Positions 50,607 to 60,280 of a stretch of 64,000 nucleotides of DNA are shown piece by piece. A program made the translations under genes and the position numbers. Position 1 is the stretch's first letter. Every line of letters begins with the position of its first letter. Below the pieces are notes generated by a model. The model saw only the letters and a list, made by a program, of their open reading frames with translations, did not search any database and had not been told where the DNA came from. Origin of the DNA: Rhodanobacter glycinis (lineage in GTDB: Bacteria > Pseudomonadota > Gammaproteobacteria > Xanthomonadales > Rhodanobacteraceae); the NCBI RefSeq assembly GCF_006438785.1, contig NZ_RCZB01000003.1, forward strand, positions 650,964-714,963, written 5' to 3'.

Positions 50607-51583
50607 TGGCTATCCTCTTCCTTCTGTTCGAACGCCTCGTAGGCGCGCACGATCTTCGCCACCAGCGGGTGACGCACCACATCGCGCGAGGTGAAGAAAG
50701 TGAAGCTGATGCCGTTGACGCCACGCAGTACCTCGATCGCCTGACGCAGGCCCGAGCGGGTGTTGCGCGGCAGGTCGACCTGGGTGACGTCGCCGGTGAT
50801 CACCGCCACCGTGCCGAAGCCGATCCGGGTGAGGAACATCTTCATCTGCTCGACGGTGGTGTTCTGCGCCTCGTCGAGAATCACGTAGGAATCGTTGAGC
50901 GTGCGTCCGCGCATGTAGGCCAACGGCGCGATTTCGATCACGTTGCGCTCGATCAGCTTGGCCACCTTCTCGAAGCCCAGCATCTCGTACAGCGCGTCGT
51001 ACAGCGGGCGCAGGTACGGATCGACCTTCTGCGACAGGTCGCCGGGCAGGAAGCCGAGTTTCTCGCCAGCCTCGACCGCGGGGCGTACCAGCAGCAGGCG
51101 CTGCACGCGGTTCGCCTCCAGCGCCTCGACTGCGCTGGCCACCGCCAGATAGGTCTTGCCGGTGCCGGCCGGACCCACGCCGAAGCTGATGTCGTGGCTG
51201 GCGATCGCGTGCAGGTAGCGCGCCTGGTTGGGGCCGCGACCCTTGATCACGCCGCGCTTGACCCGGATCGCCACCTCCTGTGTGCCTTCGGCGGCGTCGG
51301 CGCCGATCGCGTCGATGCCGGACTCGGCCAGATGCAGGTTGATCTTCGCGCCGGTCAGGGCTTCGTCCTCGGTCAGGGCGTAGAGCACGCGCAGCACCTT
51401 GTCAGCGGCACGCGCCGCCACTTCCTCGCCGATCACCTGGAAGATGTTGCCGCGATGGTTGACCTCGATGCCCAGCCGCAATTCGATCTGCCGCAGGTGT
51501 TCGTCGAACGGCCCGCACAGGTTGGCGAGGCGGGCATTGTCTTCGGGGTCGAGCGCGAAGTCGCGTTGGATAAGTTCACTCAT
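50603..51583 (-). CDS. phoH: PhoH-like ATPase YbeZ
   Basis: 326 aa. N-terminal KH-like region ([20 protein letters not shown]), then the PhoH ATPase: Walker [21 protein letters not shown], Walker [13 protein letters not shown], and [19 protein letters not shown]. YbeZ is the partner of YbeY in ribosome RNA processing. ATG 51583 begins [20 protein letters not shown]. In many gammaproteobacteria miaB lies directly upstream; here the TetR/ABC cassette intervenes. Confidence 0.94.
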   Translation of the reverse strand: MSELIQRDFALDPEDNARLANLCGPFDEHLRQIELRLGIEVNHRGNIFQVIGEEVAARAADKVLRVLYALTEDEALTGAKINLHLAESGIDAIGADAAEGTQEVAIRVKRGVIKGRGPNQARYLHAIASHDISFGVGPAGTGKTYLAVASAVEALEANRVQRLLLVRPAVEAGEKLGFLPGDLSQKVDPYLRPLYDALYEMLGFEKVAKLIERNVIEIAPLAYMRGRTLNDSYVILDEAQNTTVEQMKMFLTRIGFGTVAVITGDVTQVDLPRNTRSGLRQAIEVLRGVNGISFTFFTSRDVVRHPLVAKIVRAYEAFEQKEEDSQ

Positions 51584-51703
51584 AAGACGCGCGAGAGTAG
51601 CGCGCAAGCGGCACGAGGGCCACCGCCAGCGGTGACGCGCGGATCGCACGTGACTCATCCATGCAGGCGGGCGCGGGCGCCGACGGGGGTGGTGCTTGAA
51701 ACT

Positions 51704-51723
51704 AATTAACCAATCAATTAATT
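51704..51723 (+). promoter_or_regulatory. TetR-type operator over the efflux cassette promoter
   Basis: Inverted repeat AATTAA-CCAATCAA-TTAATT, 8 bp before the tetR ATG in a very GC-rich setting; the wider dyad CTAATTAA/TTAATTTAG is imperfect. AT-rich dyads of this kind are typical sites for self-binding TetR repressors. Confidence 0.65.
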
Positions 51724-51730
51724 TAGGCGC

Positions 51731-52393
51731 ATGGCCCGAGCAACCCCACCCCCCAGCCGCACCCGCCGCCGTCGCGCCGGCCGCCCCGGCGCCGACCAGC
51801 CCGACCTGCGCGAGCTGCTGCTGGATACGGCGATCGCGCAGTTTGCGCGGCACGGCATCGCCGCCACTTCGCTGCGCGCGATTGCCAGCGCGGCGGCGGT
51901 CACCCCGGCGCTGCTGCATTACTACTTCGGCGACAAGTCGCGGCTCACCCAGGCGCTGCTCGACGAACGCCTGCTGCCCGCGCTGGGCGGCCTGCGCGCG
52001 CAGCTGGAGCAGGTCGGCGACGATCCGCTGGAGCTGATGGAAGGCTTTGCCCGCGGCATCACCGAAATCGTCACCCGGCATCCGTGGCTACCGTCGCTGT
52101 GGGTGCGCGAGGTGCTGAGTGAGGACGGCGTGCTGCGCGAGGCGATGCTGCTGCGGGGTGCCCCGTCGCTGCCGCAGATGCTGGCGCAGCGCTTTGCCGC
52201 GGCGCAGGCCGCGGGCCGCCTTAACGTCGATCTCGACCCGCGACTGCTGATGGTTTCGCTGGTCGGCCTGACGATGTTTCCGCTGGCCAGCGCGCCGGTA
52301 TGGCGCGGCGTATTCGGCGGCGGCGAGCTGGATGCCGGCGCCCTGCTCAAACACACGCTGGCGCTGCTCCGGCGCGGCACGGAACCGGCATGA
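51731..52393 (+). CDS. TetR-family repressor of the ABC efflux cassette
   Basis: 220 aa. A basic N-terminal arm (MARATPPPSRTRRRRAGRPG), then the HTH (LLDTAIAQFARHGIAATSLR, VTPALLHYYFGDKSRLTQAL), then a ligand domain like CecR/YbiH, the regulator of E. coli ybhGFSR. It stands first in the operon with the membrane fusion, ATPase and permease genes. It is divergent from phoH. Confidence 0.9.
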   Translation: MARATPPPSRTRRRRAGRPGADQPDLRELLLDTAIAQFARHGIAATSLRAIASAAAVTPALLHYYFGDKSRLTQALLDERLLPALGGLRAQLEQVGDDPLELMEGFARGITEIVTRHPWLPSLWVREVLSEDGVLREAMLLRGAPSLPQMLAQRFAAAQAAGRLNVDLDPRLLMVSLVGLTMFPLASAPVWRGVFGGGELDAGALLKHTLALLRRGTEPA

Positions 52394-52409
52394 ATCCGGG
52401 GAGGCACAC

Positions 52410-53384
52410 ATGAAAACCACGGGCATGATCCATCGCCTGGCACCGCTCGTCGCCGGCCTCGGCCTGCTGCTGGGCGCCTGCACGAAGACGCCGCCCGAGG
52501 CGCTGGGCACGCTCGAGCACGACCGCATCACGCTGCCGGCGGCGGCGGCCGAACGCATCGTGGCGGTGCAGGTGCGCGAGGGCGAACAGGTGCAGGCAGG
52601 GCAGCTGCTGCTGCGGCTCGACCCGGCCCATACCCGGGCGGAGCTCGCCGCCGCCGAGGCGCAGCTGCGCCAGCAACACGAAGTGCTGGCCGAGCTCGAG
52701 GCGGGGCCGCGTTTTGAGAACATCGACCAGGCCCGTGCGAATCTGGCAGCGGCGCAGGCGCAGGCGCGCGAAGCGCGGGCCTATTACGCGCGCCTGTTGC
52801 CGCTGAAGAGTCAGAGCTACGTGGCCGCGGCGGATCTGGATCGCGCCCGTGCCGCGGCCGGCAATGCCGACGGTCAGGCCGCTGCGGCCGGCGCGGCGCT
52901 GGCCGCGCTGGTGCACGGATCGCGTCCACAACAGATCGCGCAGGCACAGGCCGCGGTGGCCGCTGCAGCCGCCCAGGTGCGCGCGCAGACGGTGTTGCTG
53001 GACAAGCTGAGCGTGGTGGCGCCGCGTGGCGGCTGGGTCGACAGCATCCCGTACAAGCTCGGCGACCAGGCGCCGGTCGGCTCGCCGCTGGCGATCCTGC
53101 TGGCCGGCGACACACCTTACGCACGCATCTACGTGCCGGAGCAGCAGCGCGCCGGCGTGCATGTCGGCGACGCAGTGGACGTCTATGTGGCCGGACGCGC
53201 CACGCCGTATGCGGGCAAGGTGCGCATGCTGCGCAGTGAGCCCGCGTTCACGCCGTACTACGCGCTGATCGGCGAGGACGCGGCGCGTTTGAGCTATCTC
53301 GCCGAGATCGCGCTCGGTGCGGATGCTGACGCGTTGCCCGCGGGGCTGCCGGTGCGCGTCGAATTTGCTGGGGCTGCGAAGTGA
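52410..53384 (+). CDS. HlyD-type membrane fusion lipoprotein (YbhG-like)
   Basis: 324 aa. The N-terminus has a lipobox GLLLGACTK (Cys about 24), so it is probably a lipoprotein. Biotinyl-lipoyl half-motifs (AAERIVAVQVREGEQVQAGQ and VVAPRGGWVDSIPYKLGDQA) flank a long Ala/Gln-rich coiled-coil hairpin (about 70-215). It links the inner-membrane ABC pump to an outer-membrane channel, none of which is encoded here. It overlaps the ATPase gene by 4 bp. Confidence 0.88.
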   Translation: MKTTGMIHRLAPLVAGLGLLLGACTKTPPEALGTLEHDRITLPAAAAERIVAVQVREGEQVQAGQLLLRLDPAHTRAELAAAEAQLRQQHEVLAELEAGPRFENIDQARANLAAAQAQAREARAYYARLLPLKSQSYVAAADLDRARAAAGNADGQAAAAGAALAALVHGSRPQQIAQAQAAVAAAAAQVRAQTVLLDKLSVVAPRGGWVDSIPYKLGDQAPVGSPLAILLAGDTPYARIYVPEQQRAGVHVGDAVDVYVAGRATPYAGKVRMLRSEPAFTPYYALIGEDAARLSYLAEIALGADADALPAGLPVRVEFAGAAK

Positions 53385-54364
53385 GCACGTCGATCGCAGG
53401 CGATGCCGACCGCCTGGCGATTCGCGCACGCGGCCTGACCCGGCGTTTCGGCGAACTGGTGGCGGTGGATCACGTCGACCTCGACGTGCCGGCCCGGCGC
53501 GTCTACGGTTTTCTCGGCCCCAACGGATCGGGCAAGTCGACCACCATCCGCATGCTGTGCGGCCTGCTCACGCCCAGCGACGGCCAGATCGAGGTGCTGG
53601 GGCTGCAGATCCCCGCGCAGGCCGATGCCTTGCGTCCGCACATCGGCTACATGACGCAGCGGTTCTCGTTGTTCGAAGACCTTACCGTGCGCGAGAACCT
53701 GGAGTTTCTGGCGGCCATCCAGGGCGTGCCGAAGTCGCGCACGAAACGGCGCATCGACGAGCTGGTCGATCAATACCATTTCGCCGACCGGCAGAAGCAG
53801 CTGGCCGGCACCTTGAGCGGCGGCCAGAAGCAGCGGCTTGCGCTGGCCGGCGCGGTGATCCACGAGCCGGAGCTGCTGTTTCTGGACGAGCCGACCAGCG
53901 CGGTGGATCCGGAATCGCGCCGTGACTTCTGGGAGAAGCTGTTCGAACTGGCCGACCTCGGCACCACGCTGCTGGTCTCCACGCATCTGATGGACGAGGC
54001 CGAGCGCTGCCATCGGCTGGCGATCCTCGATCGCGGCCGGCTGGTGGCCGACGGCACCCCGGGCGAACTCACCGCCGCGCTGGCGGGACGCACCTTCCTC
54101 ATCGACACCGCCGATCCGCGCCGCGCCCAGCGCACGCTGGTCGATGTGCCCGGCGTGCTCGGCGTGGCCCAGGTCGGCACCAGCCTGCGCGTGCTGGCTG
54201 GCGACGATAAGGGCATGATCCAACGCATGGACGAGGCGCTTGCCGCCGCCGGACAGCACGCCGGCGTGGCGCCGGCCGCAGCGAACCTGGAGGATGTCTT
54301 TGTCGCTGCCACGCGCGGCGGCGTGACGGGGGCGGGCGATCGCGAACGGGAGCACGCGGCATGA
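53381..54364 (+). CDS. ABC-2 type exporter ATPase (YbhF-like, single domain)
   Basis: 327 aa. Walker A GPNGSGKSTT, signature LSGGQKQRLALAGAV, Walker B LLFLDEPTSAVDPESRRDFW, H-loop LVSTHLMDEA. E. coli YbhF has two ATPase domains in one chain; this one has one plus a C-terminal region of about 100 residues common to ABC-2 drug exporter ATPases. The GTG start overlaps the fusion-protein gene by 4 bp, and its stop overlaps the permease by 4 bp. Confidence 0.92.
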   Translation: MSTSIAGDADRLAIRARGLTRRFGELVAVDHVDLDVPARRVYGFLGPNGSGKSTTIRMLCGLLTPSDGQIEVLGLQIPAQADALRPHIGYMTQRFSLFEDLTVRENLEFLAAIQGVPKSRTKRRIDELVDQYHFADRQKQLAGTLSGGQKQRLALAGAVIHEPELLFLDEPTSAVDPESRRDFWEKLFELADLGTTLLVSTHLMDEAERCHRLAILDRGRLVADGTPGELTAALAGRTFLIDTADPRRAQRTLVDVPGVLGVAQVGTSLRVLAGDDKGMIQRMDEALAAAGQHAGVAPAAANLEDVFVAATRGGVTGAGDREREHAA

Positions 54365-55470
54365 GCTGGCGCCGGCTGTGGGCCATCGTGCTCAAGGAGC
54401 TGCGCCAGCTTCGCCGCGACCGCGTGACACTGGCGATGATCATCGGCATCCCGATCATCCAGCTGGTGTTGTTCGGCTACGCGATCAACTTCACCTTGCG
54501 CGGGCTCAACGCCGGCATCGCCGACCAGGCCGGTACCGCCGGTTCGCGCGCGCTGGTGATGGACATGCTTTCCAGCGGCGTGATCGCGCCGGTCGCGGTG
54601 GCGAACACGCCCGCGGCGCTGATGGAAATGATCCGGCGCGGGCAGATCAGCGTGGGCGTGGTGATCCCGCCTGATTTCGAACGCCGCCGCATCGACGGTC
54701 GCGAAGTGGCGCAGATCCTGGTGGACGGCAGTGACACTGCGGTACAGAGCGCCGCGGCGCAGCTGGCGCAGACGCCGATCGACAGCGCCCGGCCGAGCCT
54801 GCGCGCACCGCTCGCCAGCACGCCGGCGCCGGCGCCGATCAGCGTAGTGAGTTTCTACAATCCGCAGCGGCTGTCCACGGTCAACATCGTGCCGGGCCTG
54901 ATCGGCGTGATCCTCACCATGACGATGGTGCTGTTCACCGGCATCGCGGTGGTGCGCGAGCGCGAGCGCGGCAACATGGAGCTGCTGATCGCCACGCCGC
55001 TGACCAGCACCGAACTGATGATCGGCAAGGTGCTGCCGTACATCGCGATCGGCCTGGTGCAGGCCAGCGTGATCCTGGCGCTGGGCATCTGGCTGTTCCA
55101 CGTGCCGATCCGCGGCAGCGTGCTGGACGTCTATCTGGCGACGTGCCTGCTGATCCTGGCCAGCCTCGCGCTGGGTCTGCTTATCTCGACGCGGGCGCAG
55201 TCGCAGTTCCAGGCGATGCAGATGACGTTCTTCGTGTTCCTGCCCTCGATCCTGCTGTCCGGCTTCATGTTTCCGTTTGCCGGCATGCCGAAGTTCGCGC
55301 AGTGGTTTGCCGAGATCCTGCCGCTGACCCATTTCCTGCGGCTGATCCGCGGCGTGATGCTGCGCGGCGCCAGCCTGTGGGAGCTGTGGGGCGAGGTGCT
55401 GGCGCTGGCGGTGTTCACGCTGGTGATGATGACCGCGGCGATCCTGCGTTTCCGCAAGCGGCTGGATTGA
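54361..55470 (+). CDS. ABC-2 type permease (YbhS/YbhR-like)
   Basis: 369 aa. One N-terminal helix (about 24-45), a periplasmic domain (to about 180) and five C-terminal helices with VRERERGNMELLIATPLTST and LLSGFMFPFAGMPKFAQWFA. E. coli uses two permeases (YbhS, YbhR); here only one is present, so a homodimer is likely. Substrate probably drugs or other toxic compounds, not readable from the sequence. Confidence 0.9.
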   Translation: MSWRRLWAIVLKELRQLRRDRVTLAMIIGIPIIQLVLFGYAINFTLRGLNAGIADQAGTAGSRALVMDMLSSGVIAPVAVANTPAALMEMIRRGQISVGVVIPPDFERRRIDGREVAQILVDGSDTAVQSAAAQLAQTPIDSARPSLRAPLASTPAPAPISVVSFYNPQRLSTVNIVPGLIGVILTMTMVLFTGIAVVRERERGNMELLIATPLTSTELMIGKVLPYIAIGLVQASVILALGIWLFHVPIRGSVLDVYLATCLLILASLALGLLISTRAQSQFQAMQMTFFVFLPSILLSGFMFPFAGMPKFAQWFAEILPLTHFLRLIRGVMLRGASLWELWGEVLALAVFTLVMMTAAILRFRKRLD

Positions 55471-55555
55471 GCGGTGCAGGGCGCCCCCTCCCCAGCTCTC
55501 CTTGCGAGCAGAGGAGGTACCCTGCCACGGACAGAACGGTCGCGGCGTGCGGGAG

Positions 55556-56899
55556 TCAGGCTGCGGCTTCTTCGCTCAGCTGCACTCGCCCGCGCAGCGA
55601 ATTGGCCATCGCGTCGGTGATCAGCACGTCGACGAACTGGCCGATCATGCGCGGGTGCCCGGCGAAGTTCACGTAGCGCATATTCTCGGTACGGCCCATC
55701 AGCTCGCTGGGGTCGCGGGTGCTGGGCTTTTCCACCAGCACGCGCTGCACGCTGCCGACCATCCCCTCGCTGATTTTTTTCGCGTTGGCGTTGATCGCCG
55801 CCTGCAGCCGCATCAGGCGCGCGTGTTTTTCCGTCGCCGGGGTGTCGTCGGCGAGGTTCGCCGCCGGCGTGCCGGGACGCGAGGAGAAGATGAAGGAGAA
55901 GCTCTGGTCGAAGCCGATGTCGTCGATCAGCTTCATGGTCTTCTCGAAATCCGCCTCGGTCTCGCCGGGGAAGCCGACGATGAAGTCGGACGACACACAG
56001 ATGTCCGGGCGCACCGCGCGCAGTTTGCGGATCTTCTGCTTGAACTCGATCGCGGTGTAGCCGCGCTTCATCGCGCTGAGGATGCGGTCGGAGCCAGCCT
56101 GCACCGGCAGATGCAGGTAGTTGGCCAGCTGCGGCACGTTGGCGTAGGCCTCGATCAGCGAGTCGGAGAACTCCAGCGGATGCGAGGTGGTGAAGCGGAT
56201 GCGGCCGATGCCGTCGATCTGCGCGATCGCGTGGATCAGCACGGCGAGATCCGCGATGCCGCCGTCGTGGGTCGGGCCGCGATAGGCGTTGACGTTCTGG
56301 CCGAGCAGGTTCACTTCACGCACGCCCTGGGCAGCGAGCTTGGCGACTTCGACGATCACGTCGTCGAACGGACGGCTGAGCTCCTCGCCCCGGGTGTACG
56401 GCACCACGCAGTAGCTGCAGTATTTGGAGCAGCCTTCCATGATCGACACAAACGCGGTGGGGCCTTCGGCGCGCGGCTCGGGCAGGCGGTCGAACTTCTC
56501 GATCTCGGGGAAGCTGATGTCCACCTGCGGCAGGCCGCTGGCGCGCTGTTTCTCGATCAGCTCCGGCAGGCGGTGCAGCGTCTGCGGGCCGAACACCAGG
56601 TCGACGTAGGGGGCGCGCTTGACGATCGCCGCGCCTTCCTGCGAGGCCACGCAGCCGCCCACGCCGATCAGCACCGGCCTGCCGTCCTGCTTGTGCTGCT
56701 TCCAGCGGCCGAGCTGACTGAACACCTTCTCCTGCGCCTTTTCGCGGATCGAGCAGGTGTTGATCAGGATCACGTCCGCCTCGGATTCGTCCAAGGTCAG
56801 CTCCATGCCGTGCGACGCCTTCAGCACGTCGGCCATCTTGGCCGAGTCGTACTCGTTCATCTGGCAGCCGTGGGTCTTGATGAAGAGTTTGCCGGTCAT
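55556..56899 (-). CDS. miaB: tRNA-2-methylthio-N6-dimethylallyladenosine synthase
   Basis: 447 aa. Radical-SAM methylthiotransferase that modifies A37 in tRNAs. The N-terminal UPF0004 domain has [20 protein letters not shown] and [15 protein letters not shown] with its auxiliary-cluster cysteines; the radical SAM motif is [20 protein letters not shown]; a C-terminal TRAM domain ends in [13 protein letters not shown] 56899 fits the usual MTGKLFIKT start. Normally next to phoH-ybeY-corC. Confidence 0.96.
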   Translation of the reverse strand: MTGKLFIKTHGCQMNEYDSAKMADVLKASHGMELTLDESEADVILINTCSIREKAQEKVFSQLGRWKQHKQDGRPVLIGVGGCVASQEGAAIVKRAPYVDLVFGPQTLHRLPELIEKQRASGLPQVDISFPEIEKFDRLPEPRAEGPTAFVSIMEGCSKYCSYCVVPYTRGEELSRPFDDVIVEVAKLAAQGVREVNLLGQNVNAYRGPTHDGGIADLAVLIHAIAQIDGIGRIRFTTSHPLEFSDSLIEAYANVPQLANYLHLPVQAGSDRILSAMKRGYTAIEFKQKIRKLRAVRPDICVSSDFIVGFPGETEADFEKTMKLIDDIGFDQSFSFIFSSRPGTPAANLADDTPATEKHARLMRLQAAINANAKKISEGMVGSVQRVLVEKPSTRDPSELMGRTENMRYVNFAGHPRMIGQFVDVLITDAMANSLRGRVQLSEEAAA

Positions 56900-57180
56900 G
56901 GCGTGGATACCGTGGTTCGTGGAGCAGGAGGTGCGATCCGCTGAACCGCGCAGTTTACCCGCGTGACGGCGTACTCGCCAGTAATTCGACATGACAGATC
57001 AAGCACTTGCGCTGGCCGGGAGGCCTTTCACGGGAAGGCACTGCCCGCCTGCCTTTGCCAGCACCACGGCGGCGGATCGAAGAGCCGGTGGGCAATCTCC
57101 GCCCTACATTAGCGTTTGGTAGCTCACGAAATGGCCCGCACACACTTGGCGCGGGCGGCGCATGGCGGCACACTGCCACC

Positions 57181-58332
57181 ATGTTCGACGTCGCACGTCA
57201 TGGGGGAAGCGTCGATCCTGCCGGGAGCTTCCCATTACGCTCGATCCTGTCCTGGGTCGCGCTGGGCTGTGCGCTGCTGTGGTGGCCAACCGCCCACGCA
57301 GGCACGATGTATCAATGCACCGGTTCCAGCGGCGAAGCCGTGTTCAGCAGCAGCAAGGCGGGGTATCACGGCTGTAAGGCGATCAGCACCTATGCAGCAC
57401 CGGTCCCACGCCGGCTGGCGCTGCCGCCACCGTCGGTATCGCTGACCGGAGTGACGGGCTCGGTCGTGACCACGGCGCACAATCTCGCGGCAGGTGGTGT
57501 CGAGCCGACTTCACTGATCGGCGTGCGCGGCATGGTGGAAACCAGCGCGCAGCGGATCGGACAGACGCAGATGCAGAGGGTGTCGCTGGCCGCCATCGAG
57601 GGCTCGGTCGAGACTAGTGCCAAACATCCTCTGGGGGCTGTTGCCACCGCGGGCACTCCAGGCCGGTGGAACTATCACGAGTCGCCTGATGCGGTGCCGC
57701 TGGCTGCGCCGGTGGCAGTCGCTTCCGCCGACCGCGTGCTGCGTGGCGCGGTTTACCGCATCGTGCGCCAGGATGGCAGCGTGGAGTACACCAACCTGCG
57801 GCCGGCCGGGCAACAGGGTCACGCCGTGACCATGCTCTTCAGCTACATCGCCACCTGCGCCGCGTGCAACCTGCACTCGACCATCCGCTGGGGCAGCGTG
57901 TCGCTCAACCTCACCGCGTATGCGGACACGATCCGCGCGGCCAGCATCGAGTACGGCGTCGACGAGGCGTTCCTGCGCGCGATCATCCATGCCGAGAGTG
58001 CGTTCAATCCGCGCGCCTTATCGCTCAAGGGAGCGCAGGGTCTGATGCAGTTGATGCCGGGCACGGCCAATGACATGGGCGTGCTGGATGCGTTCAATTC
58101 CGATCAGAACATTCGCGGCGGCGCGCGTTACCTGGGCCTGTTGTTGCACAATTTCGATGGCAATGAACGGCTGGCCGCCGCCGCCTACAACGCCGGCCCC
58201 GGCGCGGTGCAGCGCTACAAGGGCGTACCTCCCTACGCCGAAACCATGGTTTACGTGGAGCGGGTGGATACCCTGCGCAAGCGCTATGGTGCCGCGATCC
58301 ATCCGCCGCTGGCGTCGCGCGGGCCGGGCTGA
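57181..58332 (+). CDS. Lytic transglycosylase (SLT domain) with DUF4124-like region and three 24-residue repeats
   Basis: 383 aa. A hydrophobic segment near 20-40 (export) is followed by a DUF4124-like stretch MYQCTGSSGEAVFSSSKAGY, then three repeats starting at S87, S111 and S135 (SLTGVTGSVVTTAH, SLIGVRGMVETSAQ, SLAAIEGSVETSAK), a second VYRIVRQDGSVEYTNLRPAG motif, and the SLT domain from about 250 with the catalytic Glu272 in IIHAESAFNPRALS, and GLMQLMPGTA, AAAYNAGPGAV. It cleaves peptidoglycan. The start is ATG 57181. A single gene, convergent with the DegS-like gene 1 bp away. Confidence 0.9.
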   Translation: MFDVARHGGSVDPAGSFPLRSILSWVALGCALLWWPTAHAGTMYQCTGSSGEAVFSSSKAGYHGCKAISTYAAPVPRRLALPPPSVSLTGVTGSVVTTAHNLAAGGVEPTSLIGVRGMVETSAQRIGQTQMQRVSLAAIEGSVETSAKHPLGAVATAGTPGRWNYHESPDAVPLAAPVAVASADRVLRGAVYRIVRQDGSVEYTNLRPAGQQGHAVTMLFSYIATCAACNLHSTIRWGSVSLNLTAYADTIRAASIEYGVDEAFLRAIIHAESAFNPRALSLKGAQGLMQLMPGTANDMGVLDAFNSDQNIRGGARYLGLLLHNFDGNERLAAAAYNAGPGAVQRYKGVPPYAETMVYVERVDTLRKRYGAAIHPPLASRGPG

Positions 58333-58333
58333 C

Positions 58334-59509
58334 TCAGTTGTCCAGCGCCGCGTTGGCGTTCATCAATGGCCGTTGCGCCAGGGTGATCTCGAGGTGGAAC
58401 GGGCTGCCGTTGCGCAGGCCGGAGATTTGCACCTTGCTGCCGGGTTTGAGCGCGGCTTCGCGCCGACGCAGGTCGGCCGGATCGCGGATGTCGTCGGTGC
58501 CGATGCGCAGCAGAATGTCGCGGGGTTGGATGCCGGCCTGGGCTGCAGGGCTGCCCGGATAGACCGTGGTCACCTGGGCACCGCGCGCCGCCGCCGGCAG
58601 GCCGCTGTCGGCGGCTACCGGGACGAACGCATAGTCGGCGCCGATCCAGCCGCGCACCACGTGGCCGGTGGCGATGATCTGATCCAGTACTTTTTTGGCC
58701 GTGGTCACCGGAATGGCAAAGCCGATGCCTTCGGCGCCGACAGCCTTGCCGATCAGCAGCGTGTTGATGCCGACCAGTTGTCCCTCGGCATTGACCAGCG
58801 CACCACCGGAGTTGCCGAGGTTGATGGCTGCGTCGGTCTGAATGAAGTCCTCGGCGCTGGAGCTGTTCAACTGGCGACCGATCGCGCTGACGATACCCAT
58901 CGTCACGGTCTGGTTGAGCCCCAGCGGATTGCCGATCGCCAGCACCACATCGCCGGGGCGCAGCTGCTGGTCGGCTATCTGGATCACCGGCAGGTTGCTG
59001 GCGTCGATCTTCAACACCGCCAGATCGGATTCCTCGTCCGCCCCGACCAGGGTGGCCTTGGCGATGCGACCGTCGTAGAGCAGCACCTGGATGTCGGCGG
59101 CGTGGGCGATCACGTGGTTGTTGGTGAGCACATAGCCCTGATCCTGCGCACTGACGATCACGCCGGAGCCGAGCGTCTGCTCGCGGTGCTGATAGGTGGT
59201 GGGCTGGCCACCGAAAAGCTGCTGCAGCACCGGGTTGTCGTACATGCGCACGGCCTGCTCGGTGACGATCTTGTTGGCATAGATGTTCACCACCGAGGGC
59301 GCGGCGGCGGCTACCGCGTCCGCATAGGAGACCGGTCCGCTGCCCACATGGTTTTGACTGACCTGTGTCGCCGGGGGCGTGGTCAGGCCGAAGCGTGCGC
59401 GCAGGCGCTCGCCGCTGCCGGGCCAGAACAGGCCCACGACAAACGCCATGGCCAACCCGAGGACGGCAAATCGTGCGATGAAGAGGAGCGTGCCGGCGGC
59501 ATGTTTCAT
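58334..59509 (-). CDS. DegS/DegQ-type membrane-anchored serine protease with one PDZ domain
   Basis: 391 aa. N-terminal membrane anchor (about 8-30), S1C protease domain with triad H132 (LTNNHVIAHA), D162 (EESDLAVLK), S234 (NLGNSGGALVN), then one PDZ domain (about 285-375, YPGSPAAQAGIQPRDILLRI). The single PDZ and anchor make it like DegS, the sensor that starts RseA cleavage in the sigma-E response. The gene is divergent from petABC. Confidence 0.92.
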   Translation of the reverse strand: MKHAAGTLLFIARFAVLGLAMAFVVGLFWPGSGERLRARFGLTTPPATQVSQNHVGSGPVSYADAVAAAAPSVVNIYANKIVTEQAVRMYDNPVLQQLFGGQPTTYQHREQTLGSGVIVSAQDQGYVLTNNHVIAHAADIQVLLYDGRIAKATLVGADEESDLAVLKIDASNLPVIQIADQQLRPGDVVLAIGNPLGLNQTVTMGIVSAIGRQLNSSSAEDFIQTDAAINLGNSGGALVNAEGQLVGINTLLIGKAVGAEGIGFAIPVTTAKKVLDQIIATGHVVRGWIGADYAFVPVAADSGLPAAARGAQVTTVYPGSPAAQAGIQPRDILLRIGTDDIRDPADLRRREAALKPGSKVQISGLRNGSPFHLEITLAQRPLMNANAALDN

Positions 59510-59580
59510 GTCGAAAGGAGAGAGTCCCGGCGAGTCGTGGCGAATGTTGCGGTGAAAGGGCTTCGCCCGGATCCGGTTTA

Positions 59581-59609
59581 TTGTACGAGGCAAGGCCTGA
59601 CGCTACACT
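59581..59609 (+). promoter_or_regulatory. Sigma-70 promoter of petABC
   Basis: -35 TTGTAC (59581-59586), 17-bp spacer, -10 TACACT (59604-59609), start expected near 59616, about 59 nt before the petA ATG. A small GGGGT/ACCCC stem lies in the leader. Confidence 0.7.
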
Positions 59610-59674
59610 AACGCGATTTTTGCGGGGTCCCAAACCCCACCATAGACATGACATTGCAAGTACCGGAGAGCCTG

Positions 59675-60280
59675 ATGGCGAACGAAGTCGTCGATCACGG
59701 CCGCCGCCGTTTCCTGACAGCAACCACAGCGGTGGTTGGTGGCATAGGAATCGTGTCGGCAGCTGTGCCCTTCATCAAGTCGTGGGAACCCAGCGCGCGC
59801 GCCAAGGCCGCTGGCGCTCCGGTTACCCAGTCGTTGGCCAAGATCGAGGCGGGGCAGATGCTGACCGTGTCATGGCGCAGCCTGCCGGTATTCGTGCTCA
59901 ATCGCACCCCGGCGCAGCTGGCCACGCTGCCGATGGTGGATTCGCGCCTGGTGGACCCCAAGTCCAACGGCGCCTCCTCCGACCAGCAGCCGAAGTACGC
60001 GCAGAACGAGGGCCGCTCGATCAAGCCGGAATGGCTGGTGATTGTCGGCATCTGCACGCACCTGGGCTGCGTGCCGGACTTCGTGCCGGAGATCAAGCCC
60101 GAGCCGTTCGATCCGAACTGGAAAGGCGGTTTCTACTGCCCCTGCCACAAGTCGCGCTATGACCTGGCCGGCCGCGTGTTCAGCGGTGTTCCGGCACCGA
60201 AGAACCTGCAGGTGCCGCCGTATCACTTCATCGACGACAGCACCATCCAGATTGGCGTGGATCCGAAGGAGGCTGGCTAA
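59675..60280 (+). CDS. petA: Ubiquinol-cytochrome c reductase Rieske iron-sulfur subunit
   Basis: 201 aa. A Tat-like twin-arginine region (DHGRRRFLTATTAV) leads into one membrane anchor. The Rieske 2Fe-2S ligands are in CTHLGC (127-132) and CPCHKSRYD (155-163). It takes electrons from ubiquinol and passes them to cytochrome c1. ATG 59675 has GGAGAG 4 bp upstream and gives MANEVVDHGRRRF; an ATG at 59648 would add nine residues. The TAA overlaps the petB ATG by 1 bp. Confidence 0.96.
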   Translation: MANEVVDHGRRRFLTATTAVVGGIGIVSAAVPFIKSWEPSARAKAAGAPVTQSLAKIEAGQMLTVSWRSLPVFVLNRTPAQLATLPMVDSRLVDPKSNGASSDQQPKYAQNEGRSIKPEWLVIVGICTHLGCVPDFVPEIKPEPFDPNWKGGFYCPCHKSRYDLAGRVFSGVPAPKNLQVPPYHFIDDSTIQIGVDPKEAG

